Of a stretch of 14,995 nt of DNA, positions 7,064 through 14,694 are shown one piece after another. Below the pieces are notes generated by a model. It saw nothing but the letters and a program-made list of their open reading frames with translations. It was not told the origin of the DNA and searched no databases. Within the stretch, counting starts at the first letter, position 1. Each line of letters begins with the position of its first letter. Origin of the DNA: an uncultured Anaerostipes sp. (GTDB lineage: Bacteria > Bacillota > Clostridia > Lachnospirales > Lachnospiraceae). The stretch spans positions 1-14,995 of the forward strand of contig CAAEIR010000105.1 of the NCBI GenBank assembly GCA_900756035.1, read 5' to 3'. Both the position numbers and the translations under genes were made by a program.

Positions 7064-7669
7064 ATGAAAAATCAGGCAGCAATGTTTCAATTAAGCTACG
7101 GGCTTTTTGTCTTATCCGCAAAGGATGGAAAAAAAGATAACGGATGTATTGTCAATACGGTACAGCAGGTTACAACATCTCCAAATCGAATTCTTGTGGC
7201 GGTCAATAAAGGAAATTACACACATGATATGATTATGAAAACCGGTGAATTCAACGCATCCATTCTGTCAGAAGATGCAGATTTTGACATCTTTAAACAT
7301 TTTGGATTTCAAAGTGGAAGAGATGTAAACAAGATGGAAGGTCTGGAAGATTTCGACAGGGCCGAGAACGGCATTATCTATCTTACTAAGGGTGCGAATG
7401 CCTACATCAGTGCAAAAGTTGTACAGACGACAGACCTTGGAAGTCATACTTTATTTCTTGCGGATGTTACAGATGGAGATGTGTTAAATAATGTACCATC
7501 CGTAACTTATGCATATTATCATAAGAATATCAAACCGCAGCCACAGGAAACGAAAAAAACCGGATGGAGATGTAAGATCTGCGGTTATATTTATGAGGGA
7601 GAGGAACTTCCGGCAGACTTTATCTGTCCGATCTGTAAACACGGAGCAGAAGATTTTGAAAAAATATAA
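7064..7669 (+). CDS. Flavin reductase-rubredoxin fusion (high-molecular-weight rubredoxin type)
   Basis: Residues 1-155 form an FMN-binding flavin reductase domain of the split-barrel type (MFQLSYGLFVLSAKDG start, TTSPNRILVAVNK near 37-49, GEFNASILSED near 61-71). Residues 168-201 form a rubredoxin domain with iron ligands Cys170, Cys173, Cys188 and Cys191 (CKIC and CPIC). The second knuckle reads CPICKHG, as in rubrerythrin-type rubredoxins, in place of CPxCG. This matches high-molecular-weight rubredoxin (Hrb), which in acetogens such as Moorella passes electrons from NAD(P)H to flavodiiron proteins that remove O2 or NO. A role in oxidative or nitrosative defence is therefore likely but inferred. 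A strong AAAGGAGG (7051-7058) is five bases from the ATG, just after a 5-bp hairpin (CGTGC/GCACG, 7038-7050). The radical SAM gene follows after 12 bp, so the two are probably cotranscribed. Confidence 0.92.
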   Translation: MKNQAAMFQLSYGLFVLSAKDGKKDNGCIVNTVQQVTTSPNRILVAVNKGNYTHDMIMKTGEFNASILSEDADFDIFKHFGFQSGRDVNKMEGLEDFDRAENGIIYLTKGANAYISAKVVQTTDLGSHTLFLADVTDGDVLNNVPSVTYAYYHKNIKPQPQETKKTGWRCKICGYIYEGEELPADFICPICKHGAEDFEKI

Positions 7670-7681
7670 AGGAACCAAAAG

Positions 7682-9406
7682 ATGAATATTGTTTTAACCG
7701 CGATCAATGCAAAATATATCCACTCGAATCTTGCGGTATATTGCTTAAAATCCTATGCGAGATCTTATTTGTCAGAAATCTCCATTGCAGAATATACCAT
7801 TAACCAGCAGGAAGACGAAATTTTAATGGATCTGTATAAAAAACAACCGGATCTTTTGTGTTTCTCCTGTTATATATGGAATATCGAATATGTAAAACGA
7901 ATTCTTTCAGAAATCGCAAAACTCTTTCCGTCAATGCCGATCTGGCTTGGCGGACCGGAGGTTTCTTATGACGCAGAGAAAGTCCTGCTTGAGTTACCTG
8001 AGGTAACCGGGATTATAAAAGGAGAGGGAGAAGAAACCTTTCTGGAATTACTGGATTATTATCATGGAAAAATTTCGTCTTTGTCTGAAATCCAGGGGAT
8101 CACCTATCGGGAAGCGGATGAAATTATTGAATGTCCATGGCGTCCGGTGATGGACTTAAGCAAAGTTCCTTTTGTTTATGAGCGTATTCAAGATTTTGAG
8201 CACAAAATTATCTATTATGAATCCAGTCGTGGATGTCCGTTTTCTTGCAGTTATTGTTTGTCCTCCGTAGATAAATGCTTACGGTTTCGAGATCTTTCTC
8301 TTGTAAAAAAAGAGCTTCAGTTCTTTCTTGACCATAAGGTTGCGCAGGTGAAGTTTGTAGACCGGACCTTTAACTGTAACCATTGCCATGCCATGACGAT
8401 CTGGAATTACCTGAGAGAACATGATAATGGCATTACTAATTTTCACTTTGAAGTAGCTGCGGATCTGTTAAATGAAGAAGAAATTTCTCTGATCTCCCAA
8501 ATGCGTCCGGGACTCATTCAGTTGGAAATCGGGGTTCAATCTACGAATCCTCAGACGATCGAAGAAATCCACCGGAAAATGGATTTTTCAAAGGTATCAA
8601 AAATTGTAAAACGAATCAATGAGGCAGGAAACATCCATCAGCATCTCGATCTGATCGCAGGACTGCCTTACGAGGATCTTAAAAGTTTTGAGCAGTCATT
8701 TCAGGATGTCTATGATGCCAAACCGGAGCAGTTACAACTTGGATTCCTAAAAGTCTTAAAAGGCTCTTATATGGAAGAACAAAAAAGTCAGTATGGACTC
8801 GTGTATAAAGACAGTCCGCCATATGAAGTCCTTTATACAAAATGGCTTTCTTATAAAGATATGCTGATTTTAAAACAGGTTGAGTCTATGGTAGAGATCT
8901 ACTATAACAGCGGTCAGTTTACCTATACAATTCTTCGGATGGAGAGAGAATTCTCAAGTGCTTTTTCTATGTACCGCGCTTTGGGAGAATTTTATGAACA
9001 GCAGGGCTATGACAAAATGAATCATACAAGAATTGCTCGTTATGAGATTCTCTATGAATTTTTATGTCAGAATGTAAAAGACAAGAATGCTCTTCCTTTA
9101 TACCGGGAACTTTTAACCTTCGATCTTTATTTGAGAGAAAACATTAAAAACCGTCCTGCGTTTGCAGGAGACTATTCTCTGAAAAAAGAAGATCTTAGCA
9201 GGATAAACCGCGAGATTTTAAACAAGAATCCGCAACTTAAAGGTTATGCACAGAAAAATATGAGAAAAATGGCTCACATGGAACACTTTAGTTATAATGT
9301 TCTGGATGATTTCAAAAAACAGGATCTTATATTACTATTTGATTATCAAAAACGGAATCCATTAAATAACCAGGCCACGGTTCTGAAAATTGAAGAAATC
9401 ACTTGA
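7682..9406 (+). CDS. B12-binding domain radical SAM protein, DUF4080 type
   Basis: The 574-residue product has an N-terminal Rossmann-like B12-binding domain (about residues 1-130) with LLCFSCYIWNIEYV and IWLGGPEVSYDAE. The cobalamin-ligating DxHxxG motif is not visible, so cobalamin may be bound base-on or not at all. A radical SAM core follows with the [4Fe-4S] ligands Cys185, Cys189 and Cys192 in RGCPFSCSYC and later TIM-barrel segments (VDRTFNCN, LIQLEIGVQSTN, HLDLIAGLPYED). The C-terminal part beyond about residue 370 fits DUF4080. The reaction is unknown for this subfamily; methyl transfer or another radical rearrangement is possible. It starts 12 bp after the rubredoxin fusion, with AAAGGA upstream. 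Its stop codon overlaps the -35 box of the thrS promoter, and no terminator is seen between them, so read-through would enter the T-box leader. Confidence 0.93.
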   Translation: MNIVLTAINAKYIHSNLAVYCLKSYARSYLSEISIAEYTINQQEDEILMDLYKKQPDLLCFSCYIWNIEYVKRILSEIAKLFPSMPIWLGGPEVSYDAEKVLLELPEVTGIIKGEGEETFLELLDYYHGKISSLSEIQGITYREADEIIECPWRPVMDLSKVPFVYERIQDFEHKIIYYESSRGCPFSCSYCLSSVDKCLRFRDLSLVKKELQFFLDHKVAQVKFVDRTFNCNHCHAMTIWNYLREHDNGITNFHFEVAADLLNEEEISLISQMRPGLIQLEIGVQSTNPQTIEEIHRKMDFSKVSKIVKRINEAGNIHQHLDLIAGLPYEDLKSFEQSFQDVYDAKPEQLQLGFLKVLKGSYMEEQKSQYGLVYKDSPPYEVLYTKWLSYKDMLILKQVESMVEIYYNSGQFTYTILRMEREFSSAFSMYRALGEFYEQQGYDKMNHTRIARYEILYEFLCQNVKDKNALPLYRELLTFDLYLRENIKNRPAFAGDYSLKKEDLSRINREILNKNPQLKGYAQKNMRKMAHMEHFSYNVLDDFKKQDLILLFDYQKRNPLNNQATVLKIEEIT

Positions 9407-9431
9407 TTTCATGAAATACCAATGCTATAAT
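9403..9431 (+). promoter_or_regulatory. thrS promoter
   Basis: TTGATT (9403-9408) and TATAAT (9426-9431) are separated by 17 bp, with an extended TGC just before the -10 box. The -35 box contains the stop codon of the radical SAM gene (9404-9406). A perfect 12-bp palindrome, ATTTCATGAAAT (9406-9417), fills part of the spacer. Transcription should begin near 9438, leading into the T-box. Confidence 0.85.
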
Positions 9432-9439
9432 GTATGAGA

Positions 9440-9680
9440 AATAAGAAAAAGCGTTGAAGAGAAGAGTAGCTTACCTGAAGCTTTCAGAGAGAGATATATT
9501 TGCTGTGAATATCTTAAGTGCAGGGTATGGGAAGACCACCTCTAAGCGGCTGTAAACCAGCCCGGCCGACACCGTTATCGTCCAAAGAGTGATTTGCTGT
9601 TTTTAAATAAGCAGATAATTTGGGTGGAACCGCGATCAATTCGTCCCATGGATTTTTAGAATCCATGGGACTTTTCTATT
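9440..9680 (+). promoter_or_regulatory. T-box riboswitch leader, threonine type
   Basis: The conserved T-box TGGGTGGAACCGCG is at 9621-9634, followed by TCGTCCC, which can pair either into the antiterminator or into the terminator. Stem I can be drawn: a lower helix (about 9452-9461 with 9540-9548), a specifier bubble with GAGTA on its 5' side, and an upper helix TACCTG/CAGG-G-TA (9472-9477 with 9521-9527, one bulged G). In the bubble, ACC (9535-9537) followed by A is the likely specifier, a threonine codon. A further hairpin GGCTG/CAGCC is at 9548-9562, and a linker stem at 9592-9616. The T-box bulge reads TGGA, which would pair with a tRNA ending UCCA, as expected for tRNA-Thr with discriminator U. 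Uncharged tRNA-Thr should promote read-through into thrS. Confidence 0.95.
9643..9679 (+). terminator. Regulated terminator of the T-box leader
   Basis: GTCCCATGGATT (9643-9654) pairs perfectly with AATCCATGGGAC (9660-9671) around a five-base loop, followed by TTTTCTATTT. Its 5' arm contains the TCCC that the antiterminator needs, so the two structures exclude one another. Confidence 0.93.
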
Positions 9681-9715
9681 TCATAGAAAAAACTATAACA
9701 AAAAAGGAGAAAAAC

Positions 9716-11680
9716 ATGAAGATTACATTAAAAGACGGATCTGTCAAAGAATATGAAAATAGTATGGCAGTCATTGATATTGCAAAGGATATCAGTGAAG
9801 GACTTGCCAGAGTGGCATGCGCAGGCGAAGTTAACGGAGAGACTGTAGATCTGAGAACTGTGATAAGTGAAGATTGTGAATTAAACATCCTGACATTTGA
9901 TTCTGAAGAAGGAAAAGACGCATTTCGTCATACTGCTTCTCATATTATGGCACAGGCAGTCAAACGTTTATATCCGGAGACAAAACTTGCGATCGGACCG
10001 TCCATTGATAACGGATTTTATTATGATATGGAGAAAGATACTCCGTTTACGCAGGATGATCTGGCAAAAATCGAAAAAGAGATGAAGAAGATTGTCAAAG
10101 AAAATCTGGAAATCACATGTTTTACAAAACCAAGAGAAGAAGCCATTGAATTTATGAAAGAGCGCAAAGAGCCTTATAAGGTAGAATTGATTGAAGATCT
10201 TCCGGAAGATGCTGTAATCAGTTTTTATCAGCAGGGTGAATTTGTAGATCTGTGTGCCGGGCCACATCTTATGACAACAAAGCCTGTAAAAGCTTTTAAA
10301 CTTATAAGCATTGCCGGAGCTTACTGGAGAGGTGATGAGCATAATCAGATGCTTACCAGAATCTACGGAACAGCATTTACAAAGAAAGCAGATCTTGAAG
10401 AACGTCTTGAGTTCCTGGAAAACATCAAAAAACGTGACCATAATAAATTAGGAAGAGAAATGGAATTATTTACAACCGTTGATGTAATTGGTCAGGGACT
10501 TCCATTATTGATGCCAAAAGGACAGAAGATCATTCAGACACTTCAAAGATGGATTGAGGACTTAGAAGATAACGAATGGGGCTATGTAAGAACAAAGACT
10601 CCACTGATGGCAAAATCAGATCTTTACAAGATTTCCGGACACTGGGATCATTACAAAGATGGAATGTTTGTTTTAGGAGATGAAGAGGAAGATAAGGAAG
10701 TTATGGCTCTGCGTCCGATGACATGTCCGTTCCAGTATTATGTTTATAAAAACTCTCAGAAGTCCTATCGCGATCTTCCAATTCGTTATGGAGAGACTTC
10801 TACTTTATTCAGAAATGAAGATTCTGGAGAAATGCACGGATTAACACGTGTTCGTCAGTTTACAATTTCAGAAGGACATTTGATTGTTCGTCCGGATCAG
10901 ATGGTAGAAGAATTTAAAGGATGTCTTGCACTTGCAAAACATTGTCTGACAACTTTAGGGGTAGAAGAAGATGTAACATATCATCTTTCAAAATGGGATC
11001 CGGAAAATTCTGAAAAATATATCGGTGACGCAGAGGTTTGGAATGAGACAGAACAGCATATTCGAGACGTCTTAACAGAATTAGACATTGACTTTATTGA
11101 AGATGTCGGAGAAGCTGCTTTCTATGGACCAAAAGTTGATATCAATGCAAAGAACGTTTATGGAAAAGAAGATACTATGATTACTATTCAGTGGGATGCA
11201 CTTCTTGCAGAACAGTTTGATATGTACTACATCGATCAAAACGGAGAAAAGGTTCGCCCATACATTATTCACAGAACCAGCATCGGATGTTATGAGAGAA
11301 CATTGGCATGGTTGATTGAAAAATATGAAGGATTGTTCCCGACATGGTTATGTCCGGAGCAGGTTCGTATTTTACCAATCTCTGATAAATTTGCAGATTA
11401 CGCAGCAAGTGTTGAAAAAGAATTGAAATCAAAAGGTATTCTTACAACCGTAGATAGTCGATCTGAAAAGATTGGATATAAGATTCGTGCAGCTCGATTA
11501 GATAAAGTGCCGTACATGCTGGTCGTTGGTGCAAAAGAAGAAGAGACAAACGTCGTGTCTGTGCGAAGCAGATTCAAAGGGGATGAAGGACAGATGCCTC
11601 TTGCTCAATTCATAGATGCAATCAAAACAGAAATTGATACAAAAGAAATTCGTAAAATTGAACGTGAAGATGAAAAATAA
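9716..11680 (+). CDS. thrS: Threonyl-tRNA synthetase
   Basis: ThrRS charges tRNA-Thr and clears mis-attached serine. The start at ATG 9716 gives 654 residues and a start on MKITLKDGS; AAGGAGA lies at 9704-9710. A longer in-frame ORF from 9620 runs through the T-box and terminator and is not used. Domains in order are TGS (1-62), the editing domain with its zinc-site residues His72, His76, Cys180 and His184 (DLCAGPH), the class II catalytic core (about 245-540) and the anticodon-binding domain (about 545-645). Catalytic zinc ligands are Cys337 (MTCP), His388 and His519. Motif 2 is visible as RNEDSGEMHGLTRVRQFT; the segment after it reads ISEGH where E. coli has DDAH, but the histidine is kept. 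It has its own promoter and T-box upstream and a strong terminator downstream, so it is monocistronic. Confidence 0.98.
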   Translation: MKITLKDGSVKEYENSMAVIDIAKDISEGLARVACAGEVNGETVDLRTVISEDCELNILTFDSEEGKDAFRHTASHIMAQAVKRLYPETKLAIGPSIDNGFYYDMEKDTPFTQDDLAKIEKEMKKIVKENLEITCFTKPREEAIEFMKERKEPYKVELIEDLPEDAVISFYQQGEFVDLCAGPHLMTTKPVKAFKLISIAGAYWRGDEHNQMLTRIYGTAFTKKADLEERLEFLENIKKRDHNKLGREMELFTTVDVIGQGLPLLMPKGQKIIQTLQRWIEDLEDNEWGYVRTKTPLMAKSDLYKISGHWDHYKDGMFVLGDEEEDKEVMALRPMTCPFQYYVYKNSQKSYRDLPIRYGETSTLFRNEDSGEMHGLTRVRQFTISEGHLIVRPDQMVEEFKGCLALAKHCLTTLGVEEDVTYHLSKWDPENSEKYIGDAEVWNETEQHIRDVLTELDIDFIEDVGEAAFYGPKVDINAKNVYGKEDTMITIQWDALLAEQFDMYYIDQNGEKVRPYIIHRTSIGCYERTLAWLIEKYEGLFPTWLCPEQVRILPISDKFADYAASVEKELKSKGILTTVDSRSEKIGYKIRAARLDKVPYMLVVGAKEEETNVVSVRSRFKGDEGQMPLAQFIDAIKTEIDTKEIRKIEREDEK

Positions 11681-11692
11681 TTGTTAGATTTT

Positions 11693-11736
11693 CAAAGCGC
11701 AATAGGAATCAAAAACCTATTGCGCTTTGTTTTTTT
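11693..11736 (+). terminator. Rho-independent terminator after thrS
   Basis: A perfect 14-bp stem (11693-11706 with 11716-11729, core AAAGCGCAATAGG) with a nine-base A-rich loop is followed by seven T residues. It lies 12 bases after the thrS stop and insulates the copper operon. Confidence 0.95.
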
Positions 11737-11748
11737 GATATTTAGCAT

Positions 11749-11777
11749 TTGACATATACCCCTGTAGGGTATATGAT
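11749..11777 (+). promoter_or_regulatory. csoR-copA promoter
   Basis: A consensus -35 box TTGACA (11749-11754) and a -10 box TATGAT (11772-11777) are separated by 17 bp. The spacer is almost wholly occupied by a CsoR-type palindrome, so repressor and RNA polymerase would compete for the same face. Confidence 0.88.
11753..11775. promoter_or_regulatory. CsoR-type operator
   Basis: CATATACCC (11753-11761), five bases CTGTA, then GGGTATATG (11767-11775) form a perfect 9-5-9 inverted repeat. The TACCC-N-GGGTA core matches known CsoR boxes. Its place between the -35 and -10 boxes and directly upstream of a csoR gene supports copper-relieved autorepression of csoR-copA. Confidence 0.85.
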
Positions 11778-11804
11778 AATCAAAAAGAAGGAAGGGGTGA
11801 TGAA

Positions 11805-12110
11805 ATGAAATCATCAAAAGAATGCAGTTGTCATAAGACAAAGACTCGTTCAGAGAAGGAATATAAAGATTTGATTCATCGTTTAAACCGTATTGAGGGT
11901 CAAATCCGTGGAATAAAAAAGATGGTGGAAAGCGATACTTACTGTACTGACATTTTAGTCCAGGTTTCTGCTGTCAATGCAGCATTAAACAGTTTTAATA
12001 AGGTTCTTCTTGCCAATCATATTCGTACCTGTGTATCCGATGATATTCGGGCAGGAAAAGAAGAAACCGTTGATGAACTTGTAAAAGTTTTGCAAAAATT
12101 AATGAAATAA
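11805..12110 (+). CDS. csoR: Copper-sensing transcriptional repressor, CsoR family
   Basis: This 101-residue all-helical DUF156 protein should bind the operator as a tetramer and release it on binding Cu(I). The HRLNRIEGQIRGIKKMVE segment (25-42) is the family signature. The Cu(I) ligand set is complete: Cys47, His72 and Cys76, with the 25- and 4-residue spacings of Mycobacterium CsoR. This favours copper sensing over the nickel (RcnR), formaldehyde (FrmR) or persulfide (CstR) branches. An extra Cys7-Ser-Cys9-His10 cluster lies in the N-terminal tail. An AGGGGTGA site precedes the ATG at 11805. copA begins 18 bp after its stop, so the pair forms one operon under the operator at 11753. Confidence 0.95.
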   Translation: MKSSKECSCHKTKTRSEKEYKDLIHRLNRIEGQIRGIKKMVESDTYCTDILVQVSAVNAALNSFNKVLLANHIRTCVSDDIRAGKEETVDELVKVLQKLMK

Positions 12111-12128
12111 TCAAAAAGGAGGAAGCCA

Positions 12129-14687
12129 ATGGAACAATATCAAGTAACAGGCATGAGTTGTGCTGCATGCAGCACACGCGTAGAAAAAGCGGTTTCCAAT
12201 GTAGAAGGAGTCACATCCTGTTCCGTCAGCCTTTTAACTAATTCTATGGGAGTAGAAGGAACAGCAGATCCGTCTGCAATCATTTCTGCGGTAGAAAAAG
12301 CAGGATACGGTGCCTCAAAGAAAAGTACCGGTCAACAGACAGCCGCACCGTCAAATGACGATTTACTGAAGGATCACGAAACACCCATTCTTAAAAAACG
12401 ACTGATTCTCTCTCTTTGCTTTTTGATGCCCCTAATGTATGTCTCCATGGGACATATGATGTGGAATTGGCCTCTGCCGGAGATTCTGGCTGACAATCAT
12501 GTGGCAATGGGACTGTTTCAGCTATTATTTACAACCGCTGTTATGGTAGTAAATCAGAAATTTTTTATAAACGGATTTCAAAGTCTCTGGCACAAAGCCC
12601 CTAATATGGATACTTTGGTAGCCCTTGGAGCAGGTGCTTCTTATGGATACAGTGTTTATGCACTGTTTGCTATGACCGATGCACAGATGCGTGGAAATAT
12701 GGCAGACGTTATGAAGTATATGCATGAGTTTTACTTTGAATCGGCTGCTATGATTCTAACCTTGATTACGGTCGGTAAAATGTTGGAGGCAAGATCCAAA
12801 GGACGCACAACAGACGCCCTGAAAAGCCTTTTAAAATTGGCACCGAAAACAGCTGTTGTTATCCGTGATGGTTCTGAACAGCAGGTTGGAATTGAGCAAG
12901 TAAGAACCGGTGATATTTTTATTGTAAAGCCGGGAGAAAATATACCGGTAGACGGTATCATCATTGATGGAAACAGCGCCATTAATGAATCTGCTTTAAC
13001 AGGAGAAAGTATTCCGGTAGATAAAAAGGAAGGGGATCAGATCTCTGCGGCTACTTTAAATCCTTCAGGATATTTAAAGTGTGAAGCTACCAGAGTCGGG
13101 GAAGACACCACTCTTTCCCAGATTATTCAGATGGTCAGCGATGCGGCTGCAACAAAGGCACCGATTGCAAAAGTTGCAGATAAAGTGTCTGGTATTTTTG
13201 TACCTGCGGTCATTGCAATCTCACTGATTACCATTTTTGTCTGGCTGGCGGTTGGACAGACCATCGGTTTTGCCCTCGCAAGAGGTATTTCAGTTTTAGT
13301 TATCAGTTGTCCTTGTGCGTTGGGACTTGCAACACCGGTTGCGATTATGGTCGGAAACGGAATGGGTGCAAAGCACGGTATTATGTTTAAAACAGCAGTC
13401 TCTCTGGAAGAAACCGGTAAAACACAGATTGTAGCGTTAGATAAAACAGGAACCATTACCAGCGGAAAACCTCAGGTCACAGATATTATCCCGGAAGAAA
13501 CTGTTGTAACCGACCAGCAACTTCTGGAGCTGGCATATGCACTTGAGAAAAAAAGTGAGCACCCGCTGGCCCATGCCATCTTACAAGAAGCACAAAAAGC
13601 AAACATGGAAACCACGGAAGAAATTAAAGATTTCCATGCTGTTCCCGGAAATGGCCTGTCCGGTTATTTAAAGGAAAAACTGCTGACCGGAGGAAATTTA
13701 AATTATATCGAACAATACACCAAAATCTCCGAGAAAATGAAGCAAACAGCAGAAGAACTTGCCAGTCAGGGAAAAACTCCTTTATTTTTCAGCCGGGATA
13801 AAGAATTCTTAGGTATCATTGCCGTTGCCGATGTTATAAAAGAAGACAGCCCTCAGGCAGTGAAAGAACTTCAGAATATGGGAATCCGGGTTGTTATGCT
13901 GACCGGTGACAATGAACGAACCGCAAAAGCCATCGGCGCTCAGGCAGGTGTTGATCAGGTCATTGCAGGAGTTCTGCCGGAGGGGAAAGAAAATGTCATC
14001 CGCAGATTAAAGGAAAAAGGGAAAGTAGCTATGGTTGGAGATGGAATCAATGATGCTCCGGCTCTCACACGGGCAGATATGGGAATTGCCATTGGTGCAG
14101 GAACAGATATTGCCATTGATGCCGCAGATGTTGTATTGATGAAAAGCCGGTTAAGTGATGTTCCGGCAGCTATCCGTTTAAGCCGCGCAACATTAAAAAA
14201 TATTCACGAAAATCTATTCTGGGCATTTATTTATAACGTTGTTGGAATTCCGCTTGCAGCCGGAGTATGGTACACCTTACTGGGATGGAAACTAAATCCG
14301 ATGTTTGGTGCGGCAGCCATGAGTCTTTCCAGTTTCTGTGTCGTAACCAATGCCTTAAGATTAAACCTCTTTAAAATGCGTGATGCTAAAAGAGATAAGA
14401 AATTAAAACACAGCGTAGAACTTGAGGAAATTCAGGAAAAAAATAAACACTTTATTCAAAAACAGGAGGATATTACCATGAAGAAGACAATGAAAATCGA
14501 AGGAATGATGTGCGGACACTGTGAGGCAGCCGTAAAAAAAGCACTGGAAGGAGTATCCGGTGTAGAAGAAGCAGTCGTAAGTCATGAAGCAGGAACTGCT
14601 GTAATCAGCCTCTCAGAGGATGTCTCAGATGATGTTTTAAAAACGACCGTTGAAGACAAGGATTATACCGTATTGGAAATTCAATAA
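12129..14687 (+). CDS. copA: Cu(I)-exporting P1B-type ATPase with N- and C-terminal metal-binding domains
   Basis: CopA pumps Cu(I) out of the cytoplasm at the expense of ATP. The 852-residue product starts with a heavy-metal-associated domain (GMSCAAC, Cys11 and Cys14). The ATPase core follows, with eight expected membrane helices, actuator TGES (291-294), the transmembrane CPC (Cys394, Cys396), phosphorylation motif DKTGT (Asp438), the HP of the nucleotide domain (His478-Pro479) and GDGINDAP (637-644). Helices 7-8 keep YN (702-703) and MxxSS (731-735), typical of Cu(I) pumps. After a charged linker (about 750-783) comes a second metal-binding domain with GMMCGHC (Cys795, Cys798). AAGGAGG (12116-12122) is six bases before the ATG. 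The second domain is preceded inside the gene by an AGGAGG and an in-frame ATG (see the entry at 14478). The substrate is assigned from the motifs and the csoR partner. Confidence 0.96.
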   Translation: MEQYQVTGMSCAACSTRVEKAVSNVEGVTSCSVSLLTNSMGVEGTADPSAIISAVEKAGYGASKKSTGQQTAAPSNDDLLKDHETPILKKRLILSLCFLMPLMYVSMGHMMWNWPLPEILADNHVAMGLFQLLFTTAVMVVNQKFFINGFQSLWHKAPNMDTLVALGAGASYGYSVYALFAMTDAQMRGNMADVMKYMHEFYFESAAMILTLITVGKMLEARSKGRTTDALKSLLKLAPKTAVVIRDGSEQQVGIEQVRTGDIFIVKPGENIPVDGIIIDGNSAINESALTGESIPVDKKEGDQISAATLNPSGYLKCEATRVGEDTTLSQIIQMVSDAAATKAPIAKVADKVSGIFVPAVIAISLITIFVWLAVGQTIGFALARGISVLVISCPCALGLATPVAIMVGNGMGAKHGIMFKTAVSLEETGKTQIVALDKTGTITSGKPQVTDIIPEETVVTDQQLLELAYALEKKSEHPLAHAILQEAQKANMETTEEIKDFHAVPGNGLSGYLKEKLLTGGNLNYIEQYTKISEKMKQTAEELASQGKTPLFFSRDKEFLGIIAVADVIKEDSPQAVKELQNMGIRVVMLTGDNERTAKAIGAQAGVDQVIAGVLPEGKENVIRRLKEKGKVAMVGDGINDAPALTRADMGIAIGAGTDIAIDAADVVLMKSRLSDVPAAIRLSRATLKNIHENLFWAFIYNVVGIPLAAGVWYTLLGWKLNPMFGAAAMSLSSFCVVTNALRLNLFKMRDAKRDKKLKHSVELEEIQEKNKHFIQKQEDITMKKTMKIEGMMCGHCEAAVKKALEGVSGVEEAVVSHEAGTAVISLSEDVSDDVLKTTVEDKDYTVLEIQ
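14464..14469 (+). promoter_or_regulatory. Internal Shine-Dalgarno within copA
   Basis: A full AGGAGG, followed by A, lies eight bases upstream of the in-frame ATG at 14478 inside the copA reading frame. It falls in the linker that joins the pump to the C-terminal domain, where the protein sequence is unconstrained enough for the site to have been kept for initiation. Strength and spacing match the sites used by csoR-copA and thrS. Confidence 0.55.
14478..14687 (+). CDS. Possible separately translated CopZ-like copper chaperone (C-terminal domain of CopA)
   Basis: Starting at ATG 14478 (codon 784 of copA) gives a 69-residue protein that is exactly one heavy-metal-associated domain: MKKTMKIEGMMCGHCEA at its start, with Cys12 and Cys15 as Cu(I) ligands, the usual beta-alpha-beta-beta-alpha-beta length, and no extra residues. 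That is the size of CopZ. The ATG is preceded by AGGAGG at ideal spacing. The inference is that the mRNA gives both full-length CopA and a free chaperone. It could also be the vestige of a formerly separate copZ gene fused by loss of a stop codon. No promoter is seen directly upstream. Confidence 0.4.
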   Translation: MKKTMKIEGMMCGHCEAAVKKALEGVSGVEEAVVSHEAGTAVISLSEDVSDDVLKTTVEDKDYTVLEIQ

Positions 14688-14694
14688 AATTAAC

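Noticed and set aside
9620..9715. Extended N-terminus for thrS from 9620
   Set aside because: The extension is the T-box sequence and terminator hairpin; ThrRS begins with the TGS domain at ATG 9716, which has its own ribosome binding site.
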